DNA from: Bifidobacterium ruminantium DSM 6489
Lineage (GTDB): Bacteria > Actinomycetota > Actinomycetes > Actinomycetales > Bifidobacteriaceae
Length of the DNA: 64,000 bases
Assembly: GCF_000770925.1 (NCBI RefSeq)
Contig: NZ_JDTK01000012.1
Span: forward strand, 23,610-87,609
Reading direction: 5' to 3'
Shown here piece after piece: positions 17,668 through 25,588 of the stretch (its first letter is position 1; each line of letters opens with the position of its first letter). The notes beneath the pieces were generated by a model. The model worked only from the letters and a program-made list of their open reading frames with translations. It was not told where the DNA came from and ran no database searches. Both the position numbers and the translations under genes were made by a program.

Positions 17668-18288
17668 ATGGCAACATTATGGCTCCGCTGCAGGCATCTG
17701 GTCATCGACCCATGCAATCGCATGCCCGGTCATCTTCCTCGGTCCGACGGATGGCTGAACAGCCAGAACGACAGGCTTGCTCAAACCGTGTGCGACTGGC
17801 TGTCCGACCTAGCCTGGGATGGGTGGCGCGTGGAGGCCTGCGTCGGTTCGTTCGACTCCACAGCGATTGACGTGCGGGACCTGCTGGAACTGTGCCCGGA
17901 GCGTGGGGAACGTGACGGCCAGGGGTATCAGGTCTCATGGTTTTCCGTCGAACGTACCGATTCCGAGAAAATGCGAGTGCTTGACGAAGACGGCGACGAG
18001 GTCGACGCCGAGCTCTTCGAGTGCGAGGAGTATCAGCGAATCTGGGATGCCGTCGATCCGCTATGGCTGATTTTCGACAACGGAGAGGAAGATGACGATT
18101 CCGACCCCAACAATCGCCACCAACCGGAATCCTCCTATGAGGATCCATTGCCTCCCGATCTGGCGATTCGTCTCCTGACCGCCAGGCAATCCCTGCGGCG
18201 GTTGAGGGAGTCACTGGGATCTTACCCAGAGATACCGGCTGACGCTGTTCGGAGAGGAGGGCTTCACCGTCGACAACGCGTGGTTTGA
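17668..18288 (+). CDS. Hypothetical protein, apparent 3' frameshift
   Basis: A 206-residue acidic protein (MATLWLRCRHLVIDPCNRMP...) of a family I do not recognise. It has a strong AGGAGGT ribosome site. Composition looks like real coding to about residue 185. After that the frame runs into an Arg-rich tail and a stop at 18288. A shifted frame is open from ~18210 to the TAA at 18389-18391 and encodes a natural-looking end ('LTLFGEEGFTVDNAWFETM', then 'QLNERVHAYAP'). I infer that the original gene ran to 18391 and that a one- or two-base indel lies between about 18207 and 18245. It lies 48 bp upstream of the FtsZ-like/GIY-YIG gene, probably in the same transcript. Confidence 0.6.
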   Translation: MATLWLRCRHLVIDPCNRMPGHLPRSDGWLNSQNDRLAQTVCDWLSDLAWDGWRVEACVGSFDSTAIDVRDLLELCPERGERDGQGYQVSWFSVERTDSEKMRVLDEDGDEVDAELFECEEYQRIWDAVDPLWLIFDNGEEDDDSDPNNRHQPESSYEDPLPPDLAIRLLTARQSLRRLRESLGSYPEIPADAVRRGGLHRRQRVV

Positions 18289-18438
18289 GACCATGGAACA
18301 GAGCTGCGACCAGCTCAATGAACGCGTGCACGCCTACGCGCCACAGTCGTCATGTGCGAATCCCCAGGACGACGGCTTCGATCGAGAATAACTTCACCCT
18401 CTACATACTGAAAATAGACAAAACAGAAAGGATCCGCA

Positions 18439-19974
18439 ATGCTTACCGCCGACATCGATGCCGACCGCTCAATCGTCACGTTTCGCAATGAGGACGACAA
18501 GACGGAACTGACTATCTCCACAGCTCCCCTTTCCACCGTCGAGGCAACTCCGGCCGCCCATCTCATCCCGTCTCCCGGCGCCAAGGCCGAAACCGCGCTG
18601 AAACAGACCGCGGAGATCATCGCATCGCTTACCAACACAAACAGCTACATTCACATTGATTTCCCGGATGTCATCTCCATCTGCGCGTCCGCGGCTATAC
18701 GCATCATACGGTTCAATGCCGGAGATGATCCGAGCAAGGCATTCTCGGACGCGCTCGCCGCGCAAGGGATCAACCCGTCATGCTGCGATAGGGCGCTGAT
18801 CAACATTGGGGCTCCCGCCAATATTGGTCTGGCCAAAGTCACCTCATTGGTCACAATCGTGCAGGAAGCGGTCCAGGACGACGCCTTAATCATCTGGGGT
18901 CTGGCACTGGACCCGCAACAAAAAGACACGAAAATCGCCGTCATCCTCGCAGAGTCCGAAGGAGAGACGGCGGCGCACGAAACCGCCAAAAAAGAATTGA
19001 CTACCGGAAAGGACACTCAGATGATGCAGGAAGAAACGATGGATACACCAAACACGCCGATTCGGTTCCTTGATTTGATTGGATTGGACAACGAACAACT
19101 GAAAGATTTCACTATCAGGTTGAACGGCAACAAGCCTGCTTGGTTTGATGTACTTGATGCCTACTACTCATCGCATGATGAGCTGATGGAGTGGGTATTT
19201 ATCAAGCAATGGCCTGGGCAGCAGGTGAAGGGAGCTTTCAAGAAGAAGAAAGTTCTGCAGTTCATCCAACTTCACCAGGAAGACCCGACGAAATGGCTGT
19301 TCATAGGTGCTTCTGAAGTCCTTGGCGAATATCAGAAAGAAGACGGCACTGTCGCGTACGACTACCGAGAAATACCGCAGTATGCCCCGTTGGACGCTCG
19401 CGCTGTGGTGTATTACAAGAAAAGCCAAGGACCCACTCAACTTATGAACGATATGGGCAACGATAAGTTGCGGAATCGTTTCTTGGAAACCATGACCCTA
19501 GACCACTTATCGCAGTCTCCAATTTCCTCGCTTCCCTTCCCCGGTTTTGAAAACGTGTGTCTCACTCATCGGCAGCTAGTTGCCGCAGTGAGAAACGATA
19601 CATGGAAAACTGCTCTGGGCAACGTCCAAGCTGTTTACCTGCAAACCGACCGTCGTACTGGATGGCATTACGTTGGTTCTGCCTACTCACATAAGGGTGC
19701 AGAGCAAGGATTATTGTCCCGTTGGTCGGAGTATGCCTATGGTGATCATTCTGGTGGCAACAAGCGTCTCAAGGAGCTGGGTGCCAAATATATCGTGGAC
19801 AACTTCCAATACTCGATTCTAGAAATCTTTGATATGCGCGCTTTGCCGAAAGACATCATTAATCGGGAGCATTGGTGGATGGACACTCTCAGTTCTGTAT
19901 ACCATAGCGAAGATGAGCATCCACATGGATACAACTCTGTCGCAGAGCGTAATAGCGACAATCCCGTTGAGTGA
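18439..19974 (+). CDS. FtsZ C-terminal-like domain joined to GIY-YIG nuclease
   Basis: A 511-residue protein with two unrelated halves. Residues ~52-172 follow the FtsZ C-terminal domain: 'SYIHIDFPDVISI' (FtsZ: I-N-L-D-F-A-D-V), 'RALINIGAPANIGLAKV', 'DDALIIWGLALD', 'TKIAVILAE'. The GTPase N-domain is absent. Residues ~205-505 form a GIY-YIG nuclease family protein: the pair 'AVYLQ' (398-402) and 'YVGSA' (411-415), Arg428, Glu477 in 'NREHWW' and Asn499. The ribosome site GAAAGGA supports ATG 18439. An internal ATG at 19021 with AAGGA upstream could give the nuclease alone. The fusion may be a recent recombination joint. Base composition of the second half is lower in GC than its neighbours. 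Confidence 0.7.
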   Translation: MLTADIDADRSIVTFRNEDDKTELTISTAPLSTVEATPAAHLIPSPGAKAETALKQTAEIIASLTNTNSYIHIDFPDVISICASAAIRIIRFNAGDDPSKAFSDALAAQGINPSCCDRALINIGAPANIGLAKVTSLVTIVQEAVQDDALIIWGLALDPQQKDTKIAVILAESEGETAAHETAKKELTTGKDTQMMQEETMDTPNTPIRFLDLIGLDNEQLKDFTIRLNGNKPAWFDVLDAYYSSHDELMEWVFIKQWPGQQVKGAFKKKKVLQFIQLHQEDPTKWLFIGASEVLGEYQKEDGTVAYDYREIPQYAPLDARAVVYYKKSQGPTQLMNDMGNDKLRNRFLETMTLDHLSQSPISSLPFPGFENVCLTHRQLVAAVRNDTWKTALGNVQAVYLQTDRRTGWHYVGSAYSHKGAEQGLLSRWSEYAYGDHSGGNKRLKELGAKYIVDNFQYSILEIFDMRALPKDIINREHWWMDTLSSVYHSEDEHPHGYNSVAERNSDNPVE

Positions 19975-19991
19975 GTGAGGCAGAAATCTTT

Positions 19992-20011
19992 ATTCTGCTA
20001 ATTAGCAGAAT
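19992..20011. repeat. Perfect 20-bp palindrome after the GIY-YIG gene
   Basis: ATTCTGCTAATTAGCAGAAT is a perfect palindrome 18 bp past the stop codon. A second G/C-rich hairpin follows (about 20016-20062). Together they may end transcription, or the palindrome may be a protein-binding site. Confidence 0.5.
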
Positions 20012-20170
20012 GTGCCGTAGAGGGGCGTCTGTTTCTTGGAAAGTGAACAAATGCCCCCCTCTGCATCGCTAGAGACAATCCTCCCCTGAATAATGAGGTA
20101 ATTGCATGGGATGGTCTTCATATATCTTTCATTCAAGATGGCAGGTACGCAAGGTTGTAGGATATGGGGC

Positions 20171-20596
20171 ATGACTGAAATTGTGACGATGAAACTTGGC
20201 CCCCGCAGAGAACTTGGCTGGGTCGAGGACCTGCCAGAGGGCGGCACTCGGCATCTGGTGGGATGGGATCCCAAGATGGAAGGCGACTTCGAAGAAATCT
20301 GGCGTTCCGGCAACAGCTGGTGGCGACTCGAACCTGGCCGGGCGGTCCGCTGCGATCTCGGCCTCGTCCTGACTCCCGACAACGTGGTGGCGTGCGTCGC
20401 CAAGATCAACGGCATCATCAAACGCGATGATATGCGCATGGGCTTTATCGGCGAGCCAATCCACGGCGACTACGACAATTGGATTGGCAAAATTCTCGAA
20501 CGCAACGACTCCAAGAACCCTATCGCCTACTTCGACGAGCGAGCCATTCTCCCTCCCAACAAAGTCACCAAAGACACTGAAAAGCTTAATCTTTAA
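20171..20596 (+). CDS. Conserved hypothetical small-domain protein
   Basis: A 141-residue protein from ATG 20171 (MTEIVTMKLGPRREL); an ATG at 20102 is also open. The pattern W-W-R-L-x-P-x-R-A ... L-V-L-T ... V-V-A-C-V ... M-G-F-I-G-E-P ... W-I-G-K ... K-N-P-I-A-Y-F recalls a small domain often found beside GIY-YIG or restriction-type proteins in accessory regions. I cannot name the family with certainty and give no function. It may be the surviving C-terminal part of a longer protein, since no good ribosome site is seen. Confidence 0.5.
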   Translation: MTEIVTMKLGPRRELGWVEDLPEGGTRHLVGWDPKMEGDFEEIWRSGNSWWRLEPGRAVRCDLGLVLTPDNVVACVAKINGIIKRDDMRMGFIGEPIHGDYDNWIGKILERNDSKNPIAYFDERAILPPNKVTKDTEKLNL

Positions 20597-20613
20597 TGTG
20601 ATGGCTGGTGCCG

Positions 20614-20720
20614 TCAGACAAGCGCGGTTTCGTATGCGCCGTTGACGGATTCGGATATGGCATTGGCGTAGAGGTCGCTGCCCATGACGGCACCGTCAGA
20701 AAACACGTCGCGCAGAATAC
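20614..20720 (-). pseudogene. Remnant of an IS3-type transposase
   Basis: Minus-strand translation ends SDLYANAISESVNGAYETAL-V-stop, which matches the conserved IS3-family OrfB segment S-Y-D-N-A-x-A-E-S-V-N-G-x-Y-K-T-E-L-I. Only about 35 codons remain. The stretch 20721-20811 shows no feature. Confidence 0.55.
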
Positions 20721-20811
20721 GTCAGATAATCACCGACTATTTTTGTTGATTGAGCACAAACAGTGATATGCAGATAACGTCCGGGAAGAAAACCATTGAC
20801 TCCGTCAAGCA

Positions 20812-21171
20812 TCATGGACGCGACTGACGGTGAGGCGGAATGTCACCCGTCGCATCAAGACCGGCATCAAGGTCGTTCGCGTCGCGCAACGACAACCTGC
20901 CGAAATACTTCAACAAGTCACCATCGCCAAACCAGAAACGCTGCGAGCATCTCGCCACGGATGGCTTGTATAGGCCCTCCTGACGCCAGTCAAGCAACGG
21001 CACGTCACCCGGACCGTTCCATGTCGTCACACTGGTCACCTTGACGACGATACCCGAGACCCGATCGCCCTCGACCCTGGTGACGATGACGGGCCTGATC
21101 TTGCCCACGCCGGGATGATCGGGGAACTCGACGCGCATCAGCCACACGTCATATACTTCGGGCTCATGCAT
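20812..21171 (-). CDS. MazF/PemK-like toxin of a type II TA pair
   Basis: A 119-residue protein starting MHEPEVYDVWLMRVEFPDHP. Features are an N-terminal beta strand with W-L, a 'GKIRPVIVTRV' strand (the PemK/MazF R-P-V motif), then 'GIVVKVTSVT', a proline-rich turn and 'GRLSLRDANDLDAGL' at the end. The family cuts mRNA in a sequence-specific way or binds gyrase, and RNA cleavage is the likelier role here. It overlaps the antitoxin stop by 8 bp (ATGCATGA), so translation is coupled. The C-terminal 'GDIPPHRQSRP' looks disordered. Confidence 0.75.
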   Translation of the reverse strand: MHEPEVYDVWLMRVEFPDHPGVGKIRPVIVTRVEGDRVSGIVVKVTSVTTWNGPGDVPLLDWRQEGLYKPSVARCSQRFWFGDGDLLKYFGRLSLRDANDLDAGLDATGDIPPHRQSRP

Positions 21172-21460
21172 GATCGTAGATGTCGTCCGCCGGATCGTCC
21201 CAGTCCTGAGGCAGTACGATGTTGCCCGTACTCTTCGAACGCTCGAACCGATACGCGTCATGAGCCGGCGGAACCGGATATCCATCGGATCGGGTCGCCC
21301 TCAGACTCGGTGTGAACGGCATGCCCTTGTCGCGGACCACCTGCCGCAGACAGATCTCCGTGAATGAGCTCAGGCTCAAACCCATCTGCTCAAGCACGTC
21401 CGCCGCCTCACGCTTGACCTCGGGATCCAATGCAATGGTCGTCCGTTCCTTCACAGCCAT
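21164..21460 (-). CDS. RelB/DinJ-like antitoxin
   Basis: A 98-residue antitoxin starting MAVKERTTIALDPEVKREA. The ribbon-helix-helix N-terminus (T-T-I-A-L-D-P-E-V-K ... L-E-Q-M-G-L-S-L-S-S-F-T) is the RelB/DinJ type that binds the operator. The C-terminal ~45 residues are extended and acidic, as expected for the toxin-neutralising tail. The start is ATG 21460 behind GAGAGGT. A perfect palindrome lies 22 bp upstream. RelB-type antitoxins usually partner RelE/YafQ folds, so pairing with a MazF-like toxin is a mixed combination. Confidence 0.8.
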   Translation of the reverse strand: MAVKERTTIALDPEVKREAADVLEQMGLSLSSFTEICLRQVVRDKGMPFTPSLRATRSDGYPVPPAHDAYRFERSKSTGNIVLPQDWDDPADDIYDHA

Positions 21461-21482
21461 AGCAACCACCTCTCAATATGCA

Positions 21483-21501
21483 TTACATAAGAATTATGTA
21501 A
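21483..21501 (-). promoter_or_regulatory. TA operon operator palindrome
   Basis: TTACATAAGAATTATGTAA: perfect 8-bp arms around three bases, directly upstream of the antitoxin start. This is the expected place for autoregulation by the ribbon-helix-helix protein. Confidence 0.7.
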
Positions 21502-21568
21502 ATTATATGCAGCTCTAATACACATCCACAAGTTACTCAAATAAATTCTGCTTGGTAAGCATCATGAC

Positions 21569-21630
21569 CGTCTCAAGCCCATGAGACACTTAAGACCATG
21601 ACTACAGTTATCATGAGCACCTCCGAAGGT
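21569..21630 (+). repeat. Reference copy C of the repeated cyclophilin 5' region
   Basis: GTCTCAAGCCCATGAGACACTT followed by AAGACCATGACTACAGTTATC forms the leader and first codons of the cyclophilin gene. The core TCTCA-N6-TGAGA is an inverted repeat. Diverged duplicates occur at 14622 and 16354. Confidence 0.75.
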
Positions 21631-22137
21631 GACATCAAAATCAACCTATTCGACGACGAAACCCCGAAAACCGTGGCCAATTTCCTTGGCCTCGCGACCG
21701 GTGAGAAGGAATGGACCGATCCGATGACCGGTCAGCCTTCCCATGAGCCGTTCTACAACGGCCTGACCTTCCACCGCATCATCAAGGACTTCATGATCCA
21801 AGGCGGCTGCCCGCTGGGCAACGGCACCGGCGGCCCGGGCTACGATTTCGATGACGAAATCGTTCCGGAACTGAAGTTCGACCACCCGTATCTGCTGGCC
21901 ATGGCAAACGCAGGCCTGCGCCGCGGCATGGATGGCAAAATCCATGGAACCAACGGCTCCCAGTTCTTCATCACCACCGTGCCGACCCCGTGGCTGGATG
22001 GTCATCACACCATCTTCGGCGAGGTCGCCGATGACGAGTCCAAGGCCGTCGTCGACAAGCTTGAGGCAGTGAACACCGATCGCATGGACCGTCCGACCGA
22101 GCCGGTCGGCATCGTGTCCGTGGAAGTGCTCAAGTAA
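21598..22137 (+). CDS. Peptidyl-prolyl cis-trans isomerase (cyclophilin)
   Basis: A 179-residue cytosolic cyclophilin. Active-site motifs are visible: '[13 protein letters not shown]' (catalytic Arg and Phe), '[11 protein letters not shown]' and '[12 protein letters not shown]'. There is no signal peptide. The start ATG lies inside the repeated leader, with only a weak ribosome site (CACTTAAG). It is the first core gene to the right of accessory island 1. Its 5' end has apparently been copied during insertions into the locus. Confidence 0.95.
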   Translation: MTTVIMSTSEGDIKINLFDDETPKTVANFLGLATGEKEWTDPMTGQPSHEPFYNGLTFHRIIKDFMIQGGCPLGNGTGGPGYDFDDEIVPELKFDHPYLLAMANAGLRRGMDGKIHGTNGSQFFITTVPTPWLDGHHTIFGEVADDESKAVVDKLEAVNTDRMDRPTEPVGIVSVEVLK

Positions 22138-22170
22138 CAGCGTTCAAATAAAATCACCATACGATATGAA

Positions 22171-22196
22171 TGAAGCCCCTCCGACGAGGGGCTTCA
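22171..22196. terminator. Bidirectional terminator cyclophilin / rel
   Basis: Perfect 10-bp arms TGAAGCCCCT / AGGGGCTTCA with a 6-nt loop, between two convergent genes. Confidence 0.85.
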
Positions 22197-22226
22197 TTCA
22201 TTCTGCGATCCGATTGATCGGGACCG

Positions 22227-24548
22227 TCACATCTTGCGCAGCCGCGGTTCCGCGGAATCCTTCGCTCCGGTGATACGGTACACGTCGAACACGCCTTCGA
22301 TCTTGCGCACTGCGGCAAGCAACGTGTTCAGGTGCTGCGGGTCTGCCATTTCGAAGCTGAACTGGCTGGTGGCCACACGGTCAGTGCCGGTGGAGATCGC
22401 ACCGGAGATGATGTTCACGCCATGATCGGACAGCACACGCGTCACGTCACTGAGCAGATGCGGACGGTCAAGCGCCTCGACCTGGATCTTGACCATGAAC
22501 ACGCCCTTGGTGCTGGTCCACTGCACGTCCACCACGCGTTCGGGCTGACGTCTTTCCAGTTCGAGCATGTTCTGGCAGTCCACGCGATGTACAGACACGC
22601 CTTGGTTGCGGGTGATGAAGCCGATGATTTTGTCTCCCGGCACCGGCATGCAGCAGCGGGCCAGCTTGACCCAGATGTCACCCACGCCTTTGACGGAAAT
22701 GCCCAACGAGCTGGTGGTCTTCTTGGTGCGTTCCACCTGCTTGAGCGGCAACGCCTCCTGTTCGACCTCCTCGTCGACCTCGTCGCTGCCGGCGTCCCGG
22801 ACCAGATGGGAGATGACGTTCTGCGTGGAGATCTGACCATCGCCAATCGCCGCGAATACCGCGTCGGCATTGGCGAAATTCAGCTCGTCGGCGATACCGA
22901 CCAGCGCTTCCGGCGTCATCAGCGTGCCGATCGGCAGGTTGCGCTTGCGCATGGCACGGATCAGTTCGTCGCGTCCCTCCTCGACGGCTTCGGTGCGGCG
23001 TTCCTTGCTGAACCATTGGCGGATCTTGTTGCGCGCCTTCGGGCTTTTGGTGAAGCTCAGCCAATCGCGTGACGGTCCGGCCGACTCGGACTTGGATGTA
23101 AGTATTTCGACGGTGTCGCCGTTCTCAAGCTTGGTGTCGAGCGGTACCAACCGTCCGTTCACACGCGCACCCATGGTACGGTGTCCGACTTCGGTGTGCA
23201 CCGCGTAGGCGAAGTCGATCGGAGTGGCTTCGGCCGGCAGGGAGACGATCTTGCCTTTCGGTGTGAACACGTATACTTCGGATCCGCCCAGATCCTCCTT
23301 GAGCGATCCGAGGAATTCGTTGGAATCCGGTGTCTCGCTCGTCCAGTCGGCGAGCTGTTGGATCCACTTGAGGTTGTCGGCCTCGCTCAGCTCCTGGTTC
23401 TCCCCACGCTTGCGGTCGGACTTGTCCGGTGAGCTCAGGGCACGACCGGCCTGGCCATTCTCCTTGTATTTCCAGTGCGCGGCGATGCCGAATTCGGCAC
23501 GCCGGTGCATGTCCCACGTGCGGATCTGGATCTCAACCGGCTTACCGCCAGGGCCGACCACCGTGGTGTGCAGGCTCTGGTACATGTTGAGCTTCGGCAT
23601 GGCGACGTAATCCTTGAAGCGACCCGGAACGGGGCTCCAGCGCGCATGCACCGCGCCCAACGCCGCATAGCAGTCCTGAATCGTGTCGACGATGATGCGC
23701 ACACCCACCAAATCGTAGATGTTCGCGAAATCGTGCCCGCGCACGATCATCTTCTGATAGATGGAGAAATAGTCCTTCGGACGACCCGTCACATAGGCCT
23801 TGATGTGCTGGGCGCTGAGATCCTCATTGACTTCGGCGAGAATCTGCTTCAGATACACATCCCGCTGGCCGGCGCGGCGCGCCACCAGCACCACAATCTC
23901 GTTGTAGATCTTCGGATACAGGACCTTGAAACTCAGTTCCTCAAGTTCGGTTTTGATGGCGTTCATGCCAAGACGATTGGCGAGCGGGGCGTACACGTCC
24001 AGCGTTTCGCGCGCCTTCTTCTGCGCGTTCGACTGCTTGACGTAGCGCCATGTGCGGGCGTTGTGCACACGGTCGGCAAGCTTGACCACCAGCACGCGCA
24101 CGTCGCGGCTCATCGCCACCACCATCTTGCGGATGGTTTCGGCCTGGGCGGAATCGCCGTATTCCATCTTGGAAAGCTTCGTGACGCCGTCGACCAGTCC
24201 GGTCACCGTGTCGCCGAACTCGGCGCGGCATTCGTCAAGCGTGTAATCGGTGTCCTCCACCGTATCGTGCAGGAGCCCCGCGGCCACGACCAACGGTCCC
24301 ATGCCCAGATCGGCAAGGATCTGCGCCACCGCAAGCGGATGGATGATGTAGGGCTCGCCGGATTTGCGCCGCTGCGACGAATGTTGGGTGACCGCGCGTT
24401 GGTACGCCCTTGAAAGAATGCTCATATCCTCGCCGGGATGATGGTATTCGCACATCCTCAGAATCGGCTCAAGCGGGTCGAGGGGATTCGCGCTGATCTC
24501 GCAGCCCAGCATTCGGGCCGAACGAACCTCATGATCCATGTCGCTCAT
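22227..24548 (-). CDS. relA: Bifunctional (p)ppGpp synthetase/hydrolase
   Basis: Stringent-response enzyme of 773 residues. Domains in order: HD hydrolase (about 60-200, 'AAGLLHDTVEDTDY' with intact H-D), synthetase (about 250-370, 'YQSLHTTVVGPGGKPVEIQIR'), TGS (about 430-495, 'FVFTPKGKIVSLP'-like stretch), a helical region, and a C-terminal ACT domain. Both catalytic sites look intact, so it should make and degrade (p)ppGpp, as usual for the single Rel of actinobacteria. I chose ATG 24548 (MSDMDHEVRSAR) for its GAGGAGG site. The open frame continues 70 codons further upstream but without support. Confidence 0.94.
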   Translation of the reverse strand: MSDMDHEVRSARMLGCEISANPLDPLEPILRMCEYHHPGEDMSILSRAYQRAVTQHSSQRRKSGEPYIIHPLAVAQILADLGMGPLVVAAGLLHDTVEDTDYTLDECRAEFGDTVTGLVDGVTKLSKMEYGDSAQAETIRKMVVAMSRDVRVLVVKLADRVHNARTWRYVKQSNAQKKARETLDVYAPLANRLGMNAIKTELEELSFKVLYPKIYNEIVVLVARRAGQRDVYLKQILAEVNEDLSAQHIKAYVTGRPKDYFSIYQKMIVRGHDFANIYDLVGVRIIVDTIQDCYAALGAVHARWSPVPGRFKDYVAMPKLNMYQSLHTTVVGPGGKPVEIQIRTWDMHRRAEFGIAAHWKYKENGQAGRALSSPDKSDRKRGENQELSEADNLKWIQQLADWTSETPDSNEFLGSLKEDLGGSEVYVFTPKGKIVSLPAEATPIDFAYAVHTEVGHRTMGARVNGRLVPLDTKLENGDTVEILTSKSESAGPSRDWLSFTKSPKARNKIRQWFSKERRTEAVEEGRDELIRAMRKRNLPIGTLMTPEALVGIADELNFANADAVFAAIGDGQISTQNVISHLVRDAGSDEVDEEVEQEALPLKQVERTKKTTSSLGISVKGVGDIWVKLARCCMPVPGDKIIGFITRNQGVSVHRVDCQNMLELERRQPERVVDVQWTSTKGVFMVKIQVEALDRPHLLSDVTRVLSDHGVNIISGAISTGTDRVATSQFSFEMADPQHLNTLLAAVRKIEGVFDVYRITGAKDSAEPRLRKM

Positions 24549-24607
24549 TTCATCCTCCTCGCTTGGAATGAACCCTATAGTACCCGCGTATCGACGCATA
24601 TCGGGAG

Positions 24608-24637
24608 CACCCGGCCACATTGTCGCGCAACCGGGTG
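24608..24637 (-). terminator. Weak hairpin between dut and rel
   Basis: CACCCGG / CCGGGTG (24608-24614 with 24631-24637), 16-nt loop, in the 120-bp gap after dut. A possible attenuator or terminator. Confidence 0.35.
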
Positions 24638-24669
24638 TTTCCAAAAAACTTCGTTGGTCGTATGCCTCG

Positions 24670-25146
24670 TCAGGACGCGACGCCGGTCGAACCGAACCCG
24701 CGCTCGGCGCGGTCGGAACCGGGCAAGGTCTGCGCGTCGATGAACTTCGCTTCGACATACCGTTGGATGACCAGCTGCGCGATGCGATCGCCCGGATGGA
24801 ACGTCACAGTATGCTCCGGGTCGAGATTGATCAGCGGCACCTTGATCTCGCCACGGTATCCCGCATCGATGGTGCCCGGCGCGTTCAGCACGGTGACACC
24901 CTGCTTGACGGCAAGACCCGAACGCGGATGCACGAGCGCGACATAGCCGGCCGGCAACGCGATCGCCACTCCTGTGGGCACCAGCGCCCTGTGGAACGGC
25001 TCAAGCGTGACCTCTTCGGTGGTGCGCAGATCCGCGCCCGCGTCTCCGGCGTGGGCGTAATGCAGCTGAGCGGGTCGGTCGGGATCCAGCGACTTTACCA
25101 GAACTTCGACGTTTTCCGGCTCGTTGTATGCCTCGTCGAACGCCAT
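24670..25146 (-). CDS. dut: dUTP diphosphatase
   Basis: Hydrolyses dUTP to dUMP, keeping uracil out of DNA and feeding dTMP synthesis. The 158-residue trimeric-type enzyme shows motif 1 'AGDAGADLRT', motif 2 'PRSGLA', motif 3 'GTIDAGYRGEIKVPL', motif 4 'GDRIAQLV' and the C-terminal Gly-rich motif 5 'RGFGSTG'. It begins MAFDEAYNEPENVEV at an ATG that overlaps the DUF4193 stop (TGATG), so the two are coupled. Confidence 0.95.
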   Translation of the reverse strand: MAFDEAYNEPENVEVLVKSLDPDRPAQLHYAHAGDAGADLRTTEEVTLEPFHRALVPTGVAIALPAGYVALVHPRSGLAVKQGVTVLNAPGTIDAGYRGEIKVPLINLDPEHTVTFHPGDRIAQLVIQRYVEAKFIDAQTLPGSDRAERGFGSTGVAS

Positions 25147-25439
25147 CAGGCAGCACACTCCTTGCATACCGGCTGGCCGTCCGCGGTGGTGTGGTCAAGC
25201 TGGCTGCGATGCTTCACCAGAAAGCATTCGGAGCAGATGAACTCGTCGCCCTGCATCGGAATGACGGTCACCGAAGCGTCCTCATTGCTCAAATCGGCGC
25301 CCGGCAGCTCGTAATCCTCGGCGATGGCGTTCTCGTCGTCGTCCATATCGTTGGAGTTGTTCTGAGAACCTTTGCCCAAAGCCTGGAGCGACTCCTCGTC
25401 CTCGTCCTTGTTGCGCGGGGAATCATAATCCTGTGCCAT
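25146..25439 (-). CDS. DUF4193 small zinc-ribbon-like protein
   Basis: A 97-residue, very acidic protein (MAQDYDSPRNKDEDEESL) with two Cys pairs near the C-terminus, 'ICSEC' and 'VCKEC', separated by ~25 residues with a His. This suggests a zinc ribbon. It belongs to the actinobacterial DUF4193 family, typically upstream of dut as here, and its function is unknown. The start is ATG 25439, with AAAGGA seven bases upstream. Confidence 0.8.
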   Translation of the reverse strand: MAQDYDSPRNKDEDEESLQALGKGSQNNSNDMDDDENAIAEDYELPGADLSNEDASVTVIPMQGDEFICSECFLVKHRSQLDHTTADGQPVCKECAA

Positions 25440-25588
25440 CGAGATTCCTTTCATCATCTACGGTGCCTTATGCGCCATAGAATACATGACTTTTCCCCCG
25501 CTAGAATACACGAATTGAAATACTCGTAAAATCCGACACGTGGGGCACAATAGAATTAGTAGAAAAAATTAAGGGAAAGTGGTGTGTT

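Noticed and set aside
18285..18491. 68-codon plus-strand frame between the 17668 gene and the FtsZ-like gene
   Set aside because: Basic, His/Arg-rich and out of frame with the natural-looking continuation of the 17668 gene.
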